Source of the DNA: Morchella semilibera
Lineage: Eukaryota; Ascomycota; Pezizomycetes; Pezizales; Morchellaceae
Direction of reading: 5' to 3'
DNA: 64,000 bases
Assembly (NCBI GenBank): GCA_009192285.1
Contig: CM018609.1
Span: 761,282 to 825,281 of the forward strand
Position numbers and translations under genes: made by a program. A model generated the notes under the pieces. That model was not told the DNA's origin, made no database searches, and saw only the letters and a program-made list of their open reading frames with translations. How positions within the stretch are numbered: the first letter of the stretch is position 1; each line of letters opens with the position of its first letter. This document shows positions 24,331 to 34,761 of the stretch, piece after piece.

Positions 24331-27300
24331 ATGGACAAGCTTAAGATCCCATTTAATGCCGGGGGATTAGGTGATCTCAGGGAAGATTTTACAAAACGTT
24401 CATATTTTGCGTCGACTCTCGATGTTTCCCAGCGGATAAATTCCACCAAGCCACACGGAATTAAAACTATCATCCAGCTGTTGGAAGAGCGTGAGAAGCT
24501 GGTACCCAAGCGCCCAGCAATAGCAATGGCAGTTCCTGGGGCCGACCTTGACGGAGAATGGGGAAGCATATGTTTTTGTGAGTATATCCTGTGTTGAGTA
24601 TCTGGACGACGGTACTGACAATAATCAATTCCGAATACAAAGCATTTGAGGAGCTCTCGAGAGCTTCAAACGAGTTGGCTCACACAATGGTTTCACGGGG
24701 CGTTGTCCCAGCCGTATCCAATGAAGATATTTTGAAAGGTCCGCCTTGTGTAGCGATACTATCCGAAAGTTCCCTCGAACTTCTCCTAAATTTCCTGGCA
24801 CTAGCCAAGATTGGTCATACTGTGGTGTTAATTGCGTAAGTACATTCAATCGGATACTTATCTTGAATGTTGATCATATCTACTTCAGACCTCAGTGTAC
24901 CAAGCGTGCAGTCTCTCACCTTCTCAAAAGCACGAATTGCGCACATGTATTACATTCACTATCACTTACTGAGCTTGCAGTCTCATCTAAGCCCCAAGCA
25001 TGCAAACACCATGCCCTGCTTGATATACCCGTGTCACAAACAGCCAAAAGATATATCACTCCAGATGCAATAACCAGTTCAACGATTGCATACGTCCACC
25101 ACACGTCTGGAACATCGACGGGTTTTCCGAAACCTACCCCCCAAACCCACGCAGCTGCAACTTTACACTTACCATACCTTCCACCTGCAACTCCGACCGC
25201 AGCCTTTACCACAACCCCGCTCTACCATGGTGGTACGGCAGATTTGATGCGGTCATTAATGTCATCTTCACTACTATGGTTGTATCCACCATCGGTTCCG
25301 TTGATCAGCGGCGATATTCTCAAGGTTCTCCAAACTGCGGAAAGAGTCAAACTACCAGTAAAACTCTTTACGACTGTTCCCTATGTACTTGAAGTTTGTG
25401 TGGAGCATGAGGAAGTCATGAAAAAAATGATTGGAATGGACATGGTGGGGGTTGGTGGAGCACCGCTAAAACCCGAGGTTGGCACAAGATTAGTCAAAAG
25501 TGGGGTCAAGCTTATCTCGCGATTCGGAAGTAGCGAATGTGGATGTACAAGCCCTAAATATGACGAGCTCTTACAATACTGGAAAACTAACTTAAGTGGT
25601 AGTTCTAATGTCATCTTATCGTGATTTCGCCATGGATCAGAATTGGGATTACCTGCGAGTTTTACCCGGTTGCACCACCCTCCACTTCGAGTCACAGGAA
25701 CAGAGTTGTGGGAGGGTTGAGCTTGTTGTTCTTCCAGGATGGCCACAAATAGTGCGCTCTCCCTATTAAGACACCGGCCAAATCATAACTAATCACTCGC
25801 AGGCCAAGCCCAATCGCCCGGATGGATCCTATGCCACAGGGGATCTATTCTTACCGCACCCAACTATAAAAAACGCGTACAGGTACGATGGGCGCAGCGA
25901 CCTCACGATCGTTCTCTCCAATGGTAAAAAGTTTGACCCCACCCATATAGAGGAGGCCTTCAAGGAATACAGCTTGGTGAGCGAGGCGATGGTTTTTGGA
26001 AACAATAGGCCGTTTCCAGGACTGCTTCTTTTTATGAACGTTCACCGAGTACTATTTGGGGATATCAAAGAATGTGTACAGGAGGTTAACAAAAAGACAC
26101 ATATGGGAATCATGGAAGAAATGGTCGTTGTCTTATGTGCCGATGAGCACCCACCAAAAAATAGCAAGGGGACAGTTATGCGGGGGGCCATCGATGATAC
26201 TTATTCTAAGGAGATACAGAAGGCATACGAGCTGTTTGAATGCCGCGGTTCCGGGGAAGGGGTGAAAACTACAGATCTTCAGGGGGTAGCGGATATAGTG
26301 CGTGCCATTGTTAGGGGCACAACTGGTAAGGAGATCAATGACGATGCGGACCTGTTTAATGCTGGGGTTGATTCCACCATGAGTGCGCAGATACGTAACA
26401 GATTAACGAAGGTTTGTGAAAGATCAAGTACAAGATCATAACCAATCGTTAATTTCTATACAGAGCCTTGAAATCCAATGGTCACTGCCGTTAAATGTAG
26501 TCTTCGAACAAAGGACTATTGAGGGGTAAGGAGAATCACCCTATACTGTTAACTAATTTTGTATAGTTCGTCGATTTAATTATCATCTGACGGTTATATA
26601 TAGGCTTATAAGGTTCATAAGAGCCCGCGGAGAAGGAAATGGGGGTGCTTCCGATCGGCAAGCGGACTTGATGCTCCGTTTGGTGCAAAAATACACTGAC
26701 AGAATCGATGACCGTAACATGAATTTATCGGGGTTGACTGATACTAAGGATGGCCATGTAGTTGTAAGATTCTCGCCCAGAAACCTTTTAAGGCTTGAGA
26801 AACTGCAATCTAATATATACCTAGATCATCACCGGCGTTACAGGATTCTTGGGGGCTCACATATTTAGTCAATTGTACAATTCCAGGGGAGGAATCACAA
26901 AGATTGTGTGTCTTTGCCGTGCTGATGATAATTTACATGCACTTTCACGCGTTGAGAAGAGTCTAAAGGCACGTAAACTCTCAGGACTTGGTGAAAATGG
27001 TCCTAAGGTGATGGCGTTTGCTGCAGAACCAGGGAAAAACCATTTAGGCCTCGATGAAAGTACTTACAGCCACCTTAAAGAAGTAGCTACACATATTATT
27101 CATGTAAGGGGACCGTACATACACCCAGCCGTAATCTTGCAGTTTTATACTAACTCATCTAGGCTGCTTGGGCGGTCAGCTTCGTTGCATCTTTCGAAAG
27201 CTTTGAAAAAGACCATATCGCGGGTATAATCTTATTTCTATTATTCTTTCCGCAAATATCGATAATAACTGGCTTTACTGACTCAAATTCTAGGAGCTCA

Positions 27301-28291
27301 CAATCTCATTAAATTAGCACTTGATTCAAAAAACTGTGCAAAATTTTACTTTTGCTCATCTACCGCAGCAGTTCTTGGCGGCACCAAACACTCTGAGACT
27401 ATTCTGGAGTCCTTTACAGATGACCCCCACACCGCAGAACCACTGGGGTACAGCCGTTCGAAGTGGGTCACGGAAAAGATTTGCCAGAAATTAAGTAGCA
27501 GGGCTGCAGTATTAAGAATTGGACAACTGTGCGGGGATACGATGCACGGTATATGGAACGAGACCGAGGCGTGGCCTTTGATGTTTTCTAGTGCAAATAT
27601 TGTTGGGTGTCTCCCGGAGCTCCAAGAAGTGACTATACCCATGACTCGCGTGTTTATGGCACCACGGCTATTGCTTACCTAGGCGCTCCAATTCCAATTC
27701 CATTCTCTTTAGAATTTCTGGAACTATGTACCATGTTGACCTCCGGCGATTTGGCTAACGGGCAAACAGAAACTATCATGGCTTCCTGTCGATTTAGCAG
27801 CTCAGATTGTACTGGACATCGTACTAAGCGACCGTTTAAATGAAATCACTGGCGACCCAGTATTTAATGTGGTAAATACAAATACTTCGGTATCATGGAG
27901 CGAGGCTCTGGACTGGATAAAAGAACTCGAGAATGCAAGGTTCAATCGAGTTTCCCCTAGTGCATGGGTTAGGAAATTAGCCAATACCAAATCTGGAGCA
28001 GGGAATTCAAGCCAGAAACTTTTGGGTTTATGGGAGTCAAAAGTAAATATCGAACTTTTAACTAAGTATCAATCTTTTCATCTATTTTGAATTTCAATTG
28101 ACTTTACTTGGCTATAGTATGGGCAAGGGGCTGGTCACGGTACATCTAACGGCGAGACCTTGGAGTTTGAAACGAAAAACGTGGCAAGATTCTCAAGTGT
28201 TCTTGAAAGAGATGGGGGCTGGAAATTACATAGGAAATATGTGCAAAAGATTTGGAGCAATTGGGTACAAACTGGGCTCGTTAAAGTTTAG
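24331..28291 (+). CDS. NRPS-like A-T-R carboxylate reductase
   Basis: Twelve exons join without a frame break to 1065 aa: 24331-24577, 24643-24835, 24889-25544, 25603-25751, 25803-26411, 26464-26525, 26604-26763, 26825-27103, 27163-27223, 27294-27628, 27770-28042 and 28118-28291. Domains in order: adenylation (residues ~1-560; YVHHTSGTSTGFPKP, RFGSSECGFLMSS, SYATGDLF, NSKGTVMR), carrier protein (~575-640; DLFNAGVDSTMSAQIRNRL, with the phosphopantetheine Ser in GVDST), and thioester reductase of the NAD(P)-binding SDR type (~690-1065; TGVTGFLGAHI, FYFCSSTAAV, YSRSKWVTEK). There is no condensation domain. Such enzymes activate a carboxylic acid as AMP ester, load it on the carrier and release it as aldehyde with NADPH. 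All catalytic motifs are present, so the gene looks functional. The substrate cannot be read from the sequence; context suggests a mycosporine-amino acid. Confidence 0.9.
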
Positions 28292-29113
28292 TGTTTCTAA
28301 GTGTAAATGCGCAACTTTTCTAGTAGCCTTTTCTTTTGGGGGGCCTCGTATTAAACTTGTTTAGGTGTTGTATAAGCCACAGAACTGAGTTATTTATTGT
28401 TTCTACTTGCTCATATACTTATATATGTACATATATTCTTGCACCTATCAATTTAACAAGTGAAATATTGTCCCTGATTAATTGCAATTGTGCATACATA
28501 AATCACAAAGGTTTCATCAAAGGATATAGCTCACAACCAACACTGCTAATTAAGTTCGACAGTAAGTAAACTGTATGACTTCCACCATCGAATGATTCTA
28601 GCTACGTCTTGGGCCTATCTGACTATAGATGGCATTACGGCGCCGGAGCTGCTGAGTCGGATACTACGATTAGAATATGAAACTGAACACCCTGGCAACT
28701 AGACTCGAATGATCATGAGGTGTAAACATATGAAGGGATGAAGGTTTTTGCCTATCTTCGCTCATATATGGTGTTATGATACTTCAATTGTCTCTGGTCT
28801 TGCATGCGGATTCAACTGTATCACTTTCTTCCTACTTGGAGTTCTCCTAATTGATTATGGTCCTAGTCAATCTCCCGCTGAATCTCTGTGTACATATACA
28901 GCTACAGATAATTTGGTGCTACTTCAGTAAAAGTATGTGTATCATCATCATCATCACCATCACCTGACTGGGTTTTAAGTCTATGTATCTATGTAATTAA
29001 TGCAGCCTTTTCAGCAACACACGTAGTATGTTTTCATTCAACCAACATTAAAGTACACAGATGGATGTTTAAATGCAGAAACGTATGGGTACATGTGAAA
29101 AAATGAACGTCGC
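28292..29113. other. Convergent intergenic region
   Basis: The NRPS-like gene (plus) and the O-methyltransferase gene (minus) converge here, so this 0.8 kb holds both 3' ends. It is AT-rich, with a short ATC/CAC run (28942-28962). I see no gene. Confidence 0.6.
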
Positions 29114-30215
29114 TCATCCAATACACCTTACACACACTGAAACCTCGATCGCATCCTGTGTTCAAGTTAGCAGATACTTACCAAAACTATGATCGAGATT
29201 AATTGAGTAGGTTACCTGAATACCCGTTGGCTCGTAGCTCTCTAACATCCTACTTTCGTAAACCAGCCCCGGATTTCCTCTTGGCTCAATTCCACCATCA
29301 ACCAACTTAACCCCTTCCTTTACCATCAACCCCAAAGCTTCCTTCTCCTCCTCCATCTTCTTCTCCGCGCTCATCCTTACATACCTCAAATAAGGTGGGT
29401 TTCCAGGCTTGATCACGTTGTCGGCGGCTAGAACAGAGCCGGGAATGACAAGACCCAAGCTCTCACACAGCTTCAGATCGCTGATGTATGCAGGCTTGAA
29501 ATGGTCCAAGAATAATAAATCGATATTATCTATAGTTCCCTCGCTATGCAAGCGTTTCAACGAAGAGGAGGAGGGCCCAATCACCACCCGGACAATATCA
29601 GAAAGGCCAGCGAGGTCGACTAAAGCCATTATTATTGCTCCAAAGAGGGGGTTCATCTCAAGGCAGTAGTACTGAGGCTCGTGAAGCATGCCTGCATTAT
29701 CCCATGTTTTACGCAGATGTGAAGCGAAAAGCAGGGTACTGTATCCAACGTAGCCACCAAGCTCAACCATTGTTTTGGGGCGGTATTGACTGATGAGGTC
29801 GGTGATCAACTTTCCTACTTAACAATTAACAACAAATTCTTTCATAGGTACAGGGGGTTAAAGTGGTAAAAAAAACCTTTCATCTCCCCAATATTCATTA
29901 GATACTTCTCAGTTGCGAATTCATCTATCATCGCAAGGATAGCGGCAGGCTGGTTTCGAAGAGGGTTGAGCTTTTGTGGTGGGAGGTTAAAGATGCGCTG
30001 GAGGAGCTCAATCTCACGGCCATCGTCAAACTATTCTTAGATTAGATTACCATACTCCTTGAAACGAAATCCCGTTCTCTATAGCCTTGACTAGTAAAGG
30101 TGCCATAACCTTCGGGTTGCACGCATGTATGAAGTATCAATCAACCAGTAAGGGGTTTACTCACATAGATATCATGTTGCTTGGCATAACTGATCTTGCT
30201 CGTGAATTTGGACAT
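29114..30215 (-). CDS. mysB: SAM-dependent O-methyltransferase, MysB/COMT type
   Basis: Four exons on the minus strand, 30215-30165, 30030-29877, 29814-29216 and 29155-29114, give 281 aa. The class I SAM-methyltransferase motif is VELGGYVGYSTLLFA, followed by the acidic YYCLEMNPLFGAI, IDLLFLDHFKPAY (metal-binding Asp, as in catechol O-methyltransferase) and VLAADNVIKPGNPPYL. The last tiny exon supplies DAIEVS, the usual C-terminal DAVEV strand. MysB proteins of mycosporine pathways belong to this family and methylate desmethyl-4-deoxygadusol to 4-deoxygadusol. Catechol methylation is the alternative if the neighbours are ignored. The gene is divergent from the cyclase gene, with 2 kb between the starts, and convergent with the reductase gene. 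Length and motifs are normal for the family; no breaks seen. Confidence 0.88.
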
Positions 30216-32248
30216 TGAATGTATTCTTCTTTTTGAACTGTTTACTATATGCTGCTTTCCTTCGAACAAAATGGGAGTCAAAGTAGAACCCAGAATACTC
30301 GAATAAGTGTCTTTTATTTAACTCGATAAAGATTTTCCAAGGACTGTTGGTACATCCATACCCGGCAATTGACCATAAAAACTCGATTGCTTTTTCCGAG
30401 TAAACTCATTCCATTGTCTGAGATCGAGGAGATGGGCACTGTTACCCTATAAACCTGGAGTGATATAAAAAGTCTAATCAACACTATTAGGCCCCCACAT
30501 CTAGATCTCCGATCCCGGCGTTGAACTTCTTTTAATATCTGCTGCTCTCTACTGCTTTGGATGTCGCTACCCTTAGAGATTCCCTGGTCACGTAAAGGTG
30601 ATGCAACGTGTTTGATTGGCCCAGAATCACGTTGCAGCGTTAGGTCCATCCGAAACTCTAAAATCTAGACTTATTGAGATCAGAATGCGCTCTGCCTCCT
30701 CTATGCTACCCCGGAACCCCACTATCTCAAATGAATTGTTGCCATCGTTTCCCCCGGCAGTTCCGCTGGTGTGCTTCACGAACGGAAATAACGATAAGAG
30801 CACAGCAGAAAATTTTATCGTTTAGATATCGCCCCTACGGAGATCTGAAAGTCGAAGTTTCGTGGCGCGGTTAATCTTGCCACCTGTAGATAATCCGATC
30901 TAGAGATAATTTATAAACCACTGTCACGGAGCAAAAACCACAACGAAATCACCCTCTTCTCAAATTTCTGTATAACCCACAACTCTAAAATATAACACAC
31001 GAGAATCGGTAACGTGCAGATTGGCAGTAGCAATACCATCCAGAGATCTTGTGTTTTAAAAAATAATCATTTGGACACTGAGCTGATGTAGAGAATTTTA
31101 CTTGGAGCCCGTTTGGCAACAGGCCAAAACGGAGTTTTCACCCTTGTAAACTCTCTTTTTGTTAGGCCTTGATCCTTGGAAACTCTGGTTTCCAAACGGG
31201 CCCTTATTAGATGTTTTTGAAAACCATGCCAAGACCTCGAACTTATACGCATCTTGGCAAATCTACCCAAATTCATTTTAAAGCCGCAAAGCTCCCTATG
31301 TCCCATTATTTTATGAATGGAGGTATACATTAACATATGAGCTCTTTGCTAGTATATATTTCCGAGGTTTTATCGCTTGGTGGGAGGGATTGAGAGCTGC
31401 GGTGGTGGTGATTTATAATTATGTCCAAGAACTATACGTATTCTTCCAGCCGAAGGTTACACTTGTCTCGACTTTGGCTCCTCTCAATTTTTGTTTAGCA
31501 ACGAAACTAAACCCAATTGGGAGTGGTTCTAGACAAAAGGTTACACGAACTATTGAACTATATAATCAATTAACAGCTACATGCAACATACATGTATCCA
31601 CATACCCATGGGATGGTTTTGAGCAATGACTTCTGCCGTTGCAATTGGTAGATCTAGATTAGGGACTTACATCTATCTTCAGCTTAGATATTTTACATCA
31701 TTCAACTTCCTTGATTTAAATCAAGACATCTAGTATGATAGAAACCGTATGAACATTGTTTAGTCATGCTGTTCATTGCAAAGTATCTGGGTTAGGTTCA
31801 TATGGGCAAGACTCCAACATGCAGGTTTCGCTCCCAACTTGAGCCCCGCAAGTAGTTTTTAACTATTGCCTCATAAGTGGCACTCATTTTGGATCCTTTG
31901 GGTAAGGTAACAAGGCTCTGGTGGATGTCTCTAAGAACTTAAAGTTTAAACAAATCTGTGATAGGCAAATTTAATCACGTCATCTTAACTGTTTCAAATA
32001 GAGTTAAGGCAATTAGATACACCGAGGCAAGTATCCTTCCTTTCCGGAGAAACGTAATACCGAGGTATAGATCTCCGTGCCTATCCAAATAAAAAGAAAC
32101 ATAAGAAGCCAAGTTGATCCTCGAAATGTTACTCTGCCCTTTCACCCTCAATTCTACTTTCCACTCCTGGGATAAGTTTCAACACCGAGATTTTAATTAA
32201 TCCCCTTTCTGTCTTCAACAAGCAGCCCCTTGCTACCCATCCTGAAAT
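30216..32248. promoter_or_regulatory. Divergent intergenic region, mysB / mysA
   Basis: Two kilobases separate the divergent starts of the methyltransferase and cyclase genes, so both promoters should lie here. No open frame is convincing (longest about 110 codons without a domain). A small inverted-repeat element lies at about 31104-31206 and one TACATGTA palindrome at 31589. Confidence 0.5.
31104..31206. mobile_element. Short MITE-like element, GGGCCCGTTTGG ends
   Basis: The left end reads GGAGCCCGTTTGGCAAC and the reverse complement of the right end GGGCCCGTTTGGAAACC, giving imperfect terminal inverted repeats of 13-17 bp around about 100 bp of non-coding DNA. Ends of this type are common in small hAT-like non-autonomous elements, a comparison from memory. 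Target-site duplication is not obvious. Confidence 0.4.
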
Positions 32249-33683
32249 ATGTCGGACCTTACTGCTACCGTTTCCGAAACTGAGCTTGGATTCCATGTCG
32301 AAGGCTACGAAAAGATATCTTATGGTTTCACATTCCTTGATGGCGTCTTTAATACGAAAAACTCTCAACTTGCGGACATGTACAGGAAACATAAGCGCTG
32401 TCTAGCCGTGACAGACATCAATGTCGATAGAATATATGGTGGTGAAATGAAAGAGTATTTTGAGTTTCACAATATCAAACTGGTTATCCATAAGACCAAG
32501 ATCGGAGAAAAGGCCAAGACAATGGAAACCCTCCTTTCCATCTGCGACGCCATGAACGATTTTGGCATCATCCGCAAAGAGCCTGTCCTTGTTATCGGTG
32601 GTGGACTGATTACCGATGTTGCTGGGTGAGTAAATAGTAACGCCGATCTCTACTATTTTGGTTGCAATTAGTAACCAACCCTAACCCTGAAAACTGCTGA
32701 TGGTAAATATCAGCTTCGCATGTGCAGCCTACCGCAGAACAACAAATTTTATTCGAATTCCGACCACACTCATTGGCCTCATCGATGCATCAGTATCTAT
32801 TAAGGTTGCAGTAAATCATGGTAAACACAAGAATAGGCTCGGTGCTTACCATGCCCCAATGCACACCTTCCTCGACTTCACTTTCCTCAAGAGTTTATCA
32901 GACGGCCAGGTCCGAAACGGATTCGCCGAGATCGTTAAGATCTCTACATGTGCAGATAAACAGACTTTCGATCTTCTTGATAAATACTGCGAGGAATTGA
33001 TCGAGCAAAGATTCGCTCGTAAAGCTATAGATGAGGGTGACGAGCTCAAGAAAGCCGCGAGGGACAAGCTCAAGGAAGCCGCCGATACAATCAACTATAG
33101 AGCAATTCACGTTATGCTGAAGCTCGAAACTCCTAATCTTCATGAACTTGCGCTCGACCGTGTCATCGCATACGGCCATACCTGGTCGCCAACTCTCGAG
33201 CTTGCACCAGAGACTCCTTTGAGACACGGTCATGCTATCTCTGTTGATATGGCCTACTCGGCGACACTAGCATGGATGCTAGGCCATATTTCTGCCGATG
33301 AACATATGAAGATCCTCAACCTCTTCTCTAGGGCTGGATTGACCATTGACCACCCCTTATTTGACGAAGTACTATTGGCCAAGGGCACAGATGCCATCCT
33401 AAAGACACGCGATAATAAACTACGGGCTGCCATTCCATACCCATTGGGAAAATGTACTTTCCTTAACGATGTAACCACCAACGATATGAACGAGGCTCTG
33501 AGGTTGCATAAGGACATTGTTAAAAGATTCCCTAGGAATGGGGAAGGCATTGATGCGTTTGTTGATTCCTCCGATACTGGAGTTCCTGATATTAAAGAGC
33601 GAGTTGCCCCCCAACCCCCAGCAATGAGAATGGGCCAATTTAATATGGCTGGGAGGATGGAGTCCAACAGGCTTCCTAACTAA
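32249..33683 (+). CDS. mysA: Sugar-phosphate cyclase, MysA (DDG/EEV synthase) type
   Basis: Two exons, 32249-32625 and 32714-33683, join to 448 aa. The protein is a dehydroquinate-synthase-fold cyclase: VLVIGGGLITDVAGFACA (NAD-binding Gly-rich), IPTTLIGLIDASVSIK, the active-site KNRLGAYHAPM, NGFAEIVKIS (metal-binding Glu), and YGHTWSPTLEL plus LRHGHAISVDM (metal-binding His). GHTWSPTLE and the hydrophilic 3' extension fit the sedoheptulose-7-phosphate cyclases (desmethyl-4-deoxygadusol synthase or 2-epi-5-epi-valiolone synthase) rather than AroB of the shikimate pathway. With a MysB-like methyltransferase and a MysC-like ligase beside it, the desmethyl-4-deoxygadusol synthase role is preferred. 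NAD+ and a divalent metal are the family cofactors. The C-terminal ~40 residues are Pro/Arg-rich and not family-typical. The frame is intact. Confidence 0.92.
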
Positions 33684-34650
33684 GTATGAATTTTTCTTTA
33701 TCTTACCCCCCACAAAAACCCATATACTCTCACAATCATACAATCATGCACCCATTAATTCATTGATTTCTTTTATTCTGTATTATCTCTTTTGGAGTCA
33801 GAGTAAACCTACCTCAAGAGGAATGATTGGAGGGATATTTTGGAAAGCTTTCGTTGCGTATTTTATCATTTAATACTGTAACAACTCTTTTTGTCTTCTC
33901 ATAACAATATCCAAAAGAGTAAAACGTCAATAGAAAAGGAAGAATCAAACATAAAAACTAAAACTCTGAAAACAACCCGGTTTATGTATCCTTGTGCTGC
34001 CCGAATGTTCTGCGGAGTCTGTCGGCCATGAATGGACGGGCCCCTGATCGATCCATCTAAAATTTACAATAGTGAGATATTGCAGTCTGGGTACAATAGA
34101 ATAGGTGATTAATTACATCTGCCTGTGATCTACCCAACCTGCAGTACTGGGAGTCAACGATTCCTATGTAGTATTACAATGCCAAATAGCATAGATCATC
34201 TGCCTCATGATCCAAATATAGATTATTCATTAAGGATAGGGGCGTACTTGATCGATGGCTTGCTCAATAAGACGTCAGTGTATCCGCGGTTGGTGAGTTA
34301 GGCTCAGTGGTCGGTGGACTATAACTACATATTTCTTCATCCATGTTTGAGCTGGACTGGTTGATTGTGGCAATCTGTGGCTCACAAAAAAACCGTATTC
34401 TAGCTAGAAGCGGTAGTCGGCAGTGGAAGAGAGACCCACTTGTCACCGTTTCTTCGGAAAAGAGTTGTGAATCGCAAGGGATTGTCTTTTTTTCTGTCCT
34501 CATCATGCCATGTATACATGTAGTAAGCCGAGATGAGATGGCAACTATTATACAAGCAAACCAAAAATGTATCCTTTTCTTCTTTAGCTATTAGTCTCGT
34601 GTCTATCTCCTACGTAACAAGAAATTTAATCAAGTGGCCATTCCCCCCTC
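33684..34650. other. Intergenic region between mysA and mysC
   Basis: The interval holds the cyclase 3' end and the start of the ligase promoter. Open frames at 34264-34594 lie in overlapping antisense pairs and show no domain. One TACATGTA lies at 34515. I see no gene. Confidence 0.55.
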
Positions 34651-34740
34651 CATCCTTCATCACCCTAAATCATCCTTCATCACCCTAAATCATTCTTCAT
34701 CACCCTAAATCATTCTTCATCACCCTAAGTCATCCTACAT
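34651..34740 (+). repeat. Tandem repeat, 20-nt unit, 4.5 copies
   Basis: The unit CATCCTTCATCACCCTAAAT repeats in exact register at 34651, 34671, 34691 and 34711 with a partial copy at 34731; copies differ by one to a few bases. The array ends 21 nt before the ligase ATG at 34762, so it lies in the core promoter or 5' leader. The pyrimidine-rich top strand would form a CU-rich leader if transcribed. Confidence 0.85.
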
Positions 34741-34761
34741 CATTGCTCTCTGTTACTCCCA

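Noticed and set aside
30100-30150. Similarity to 38205-38245 (CCATA-CC-TTCGGG-TGCA-GCATG followed by TCAATCAA)
   Set aside because: The shared stretch is short and imperfect and I could not define ends; possibly a dispersed repeat but not supportable from two copies.
29216-30215. Reading the methyltransferase as an independent catechol O-methyltransferase
   Set aside because: Possible by motif alone, but its position between the A-T-R reductase and the mysA-type cyclase makes the MysB role the better explanation.
34651-34740. Direct-repeat array considered as CRISPR
   Set aside because: The 20-nt units are contiguous with no spacers, and the DNA is fungal.
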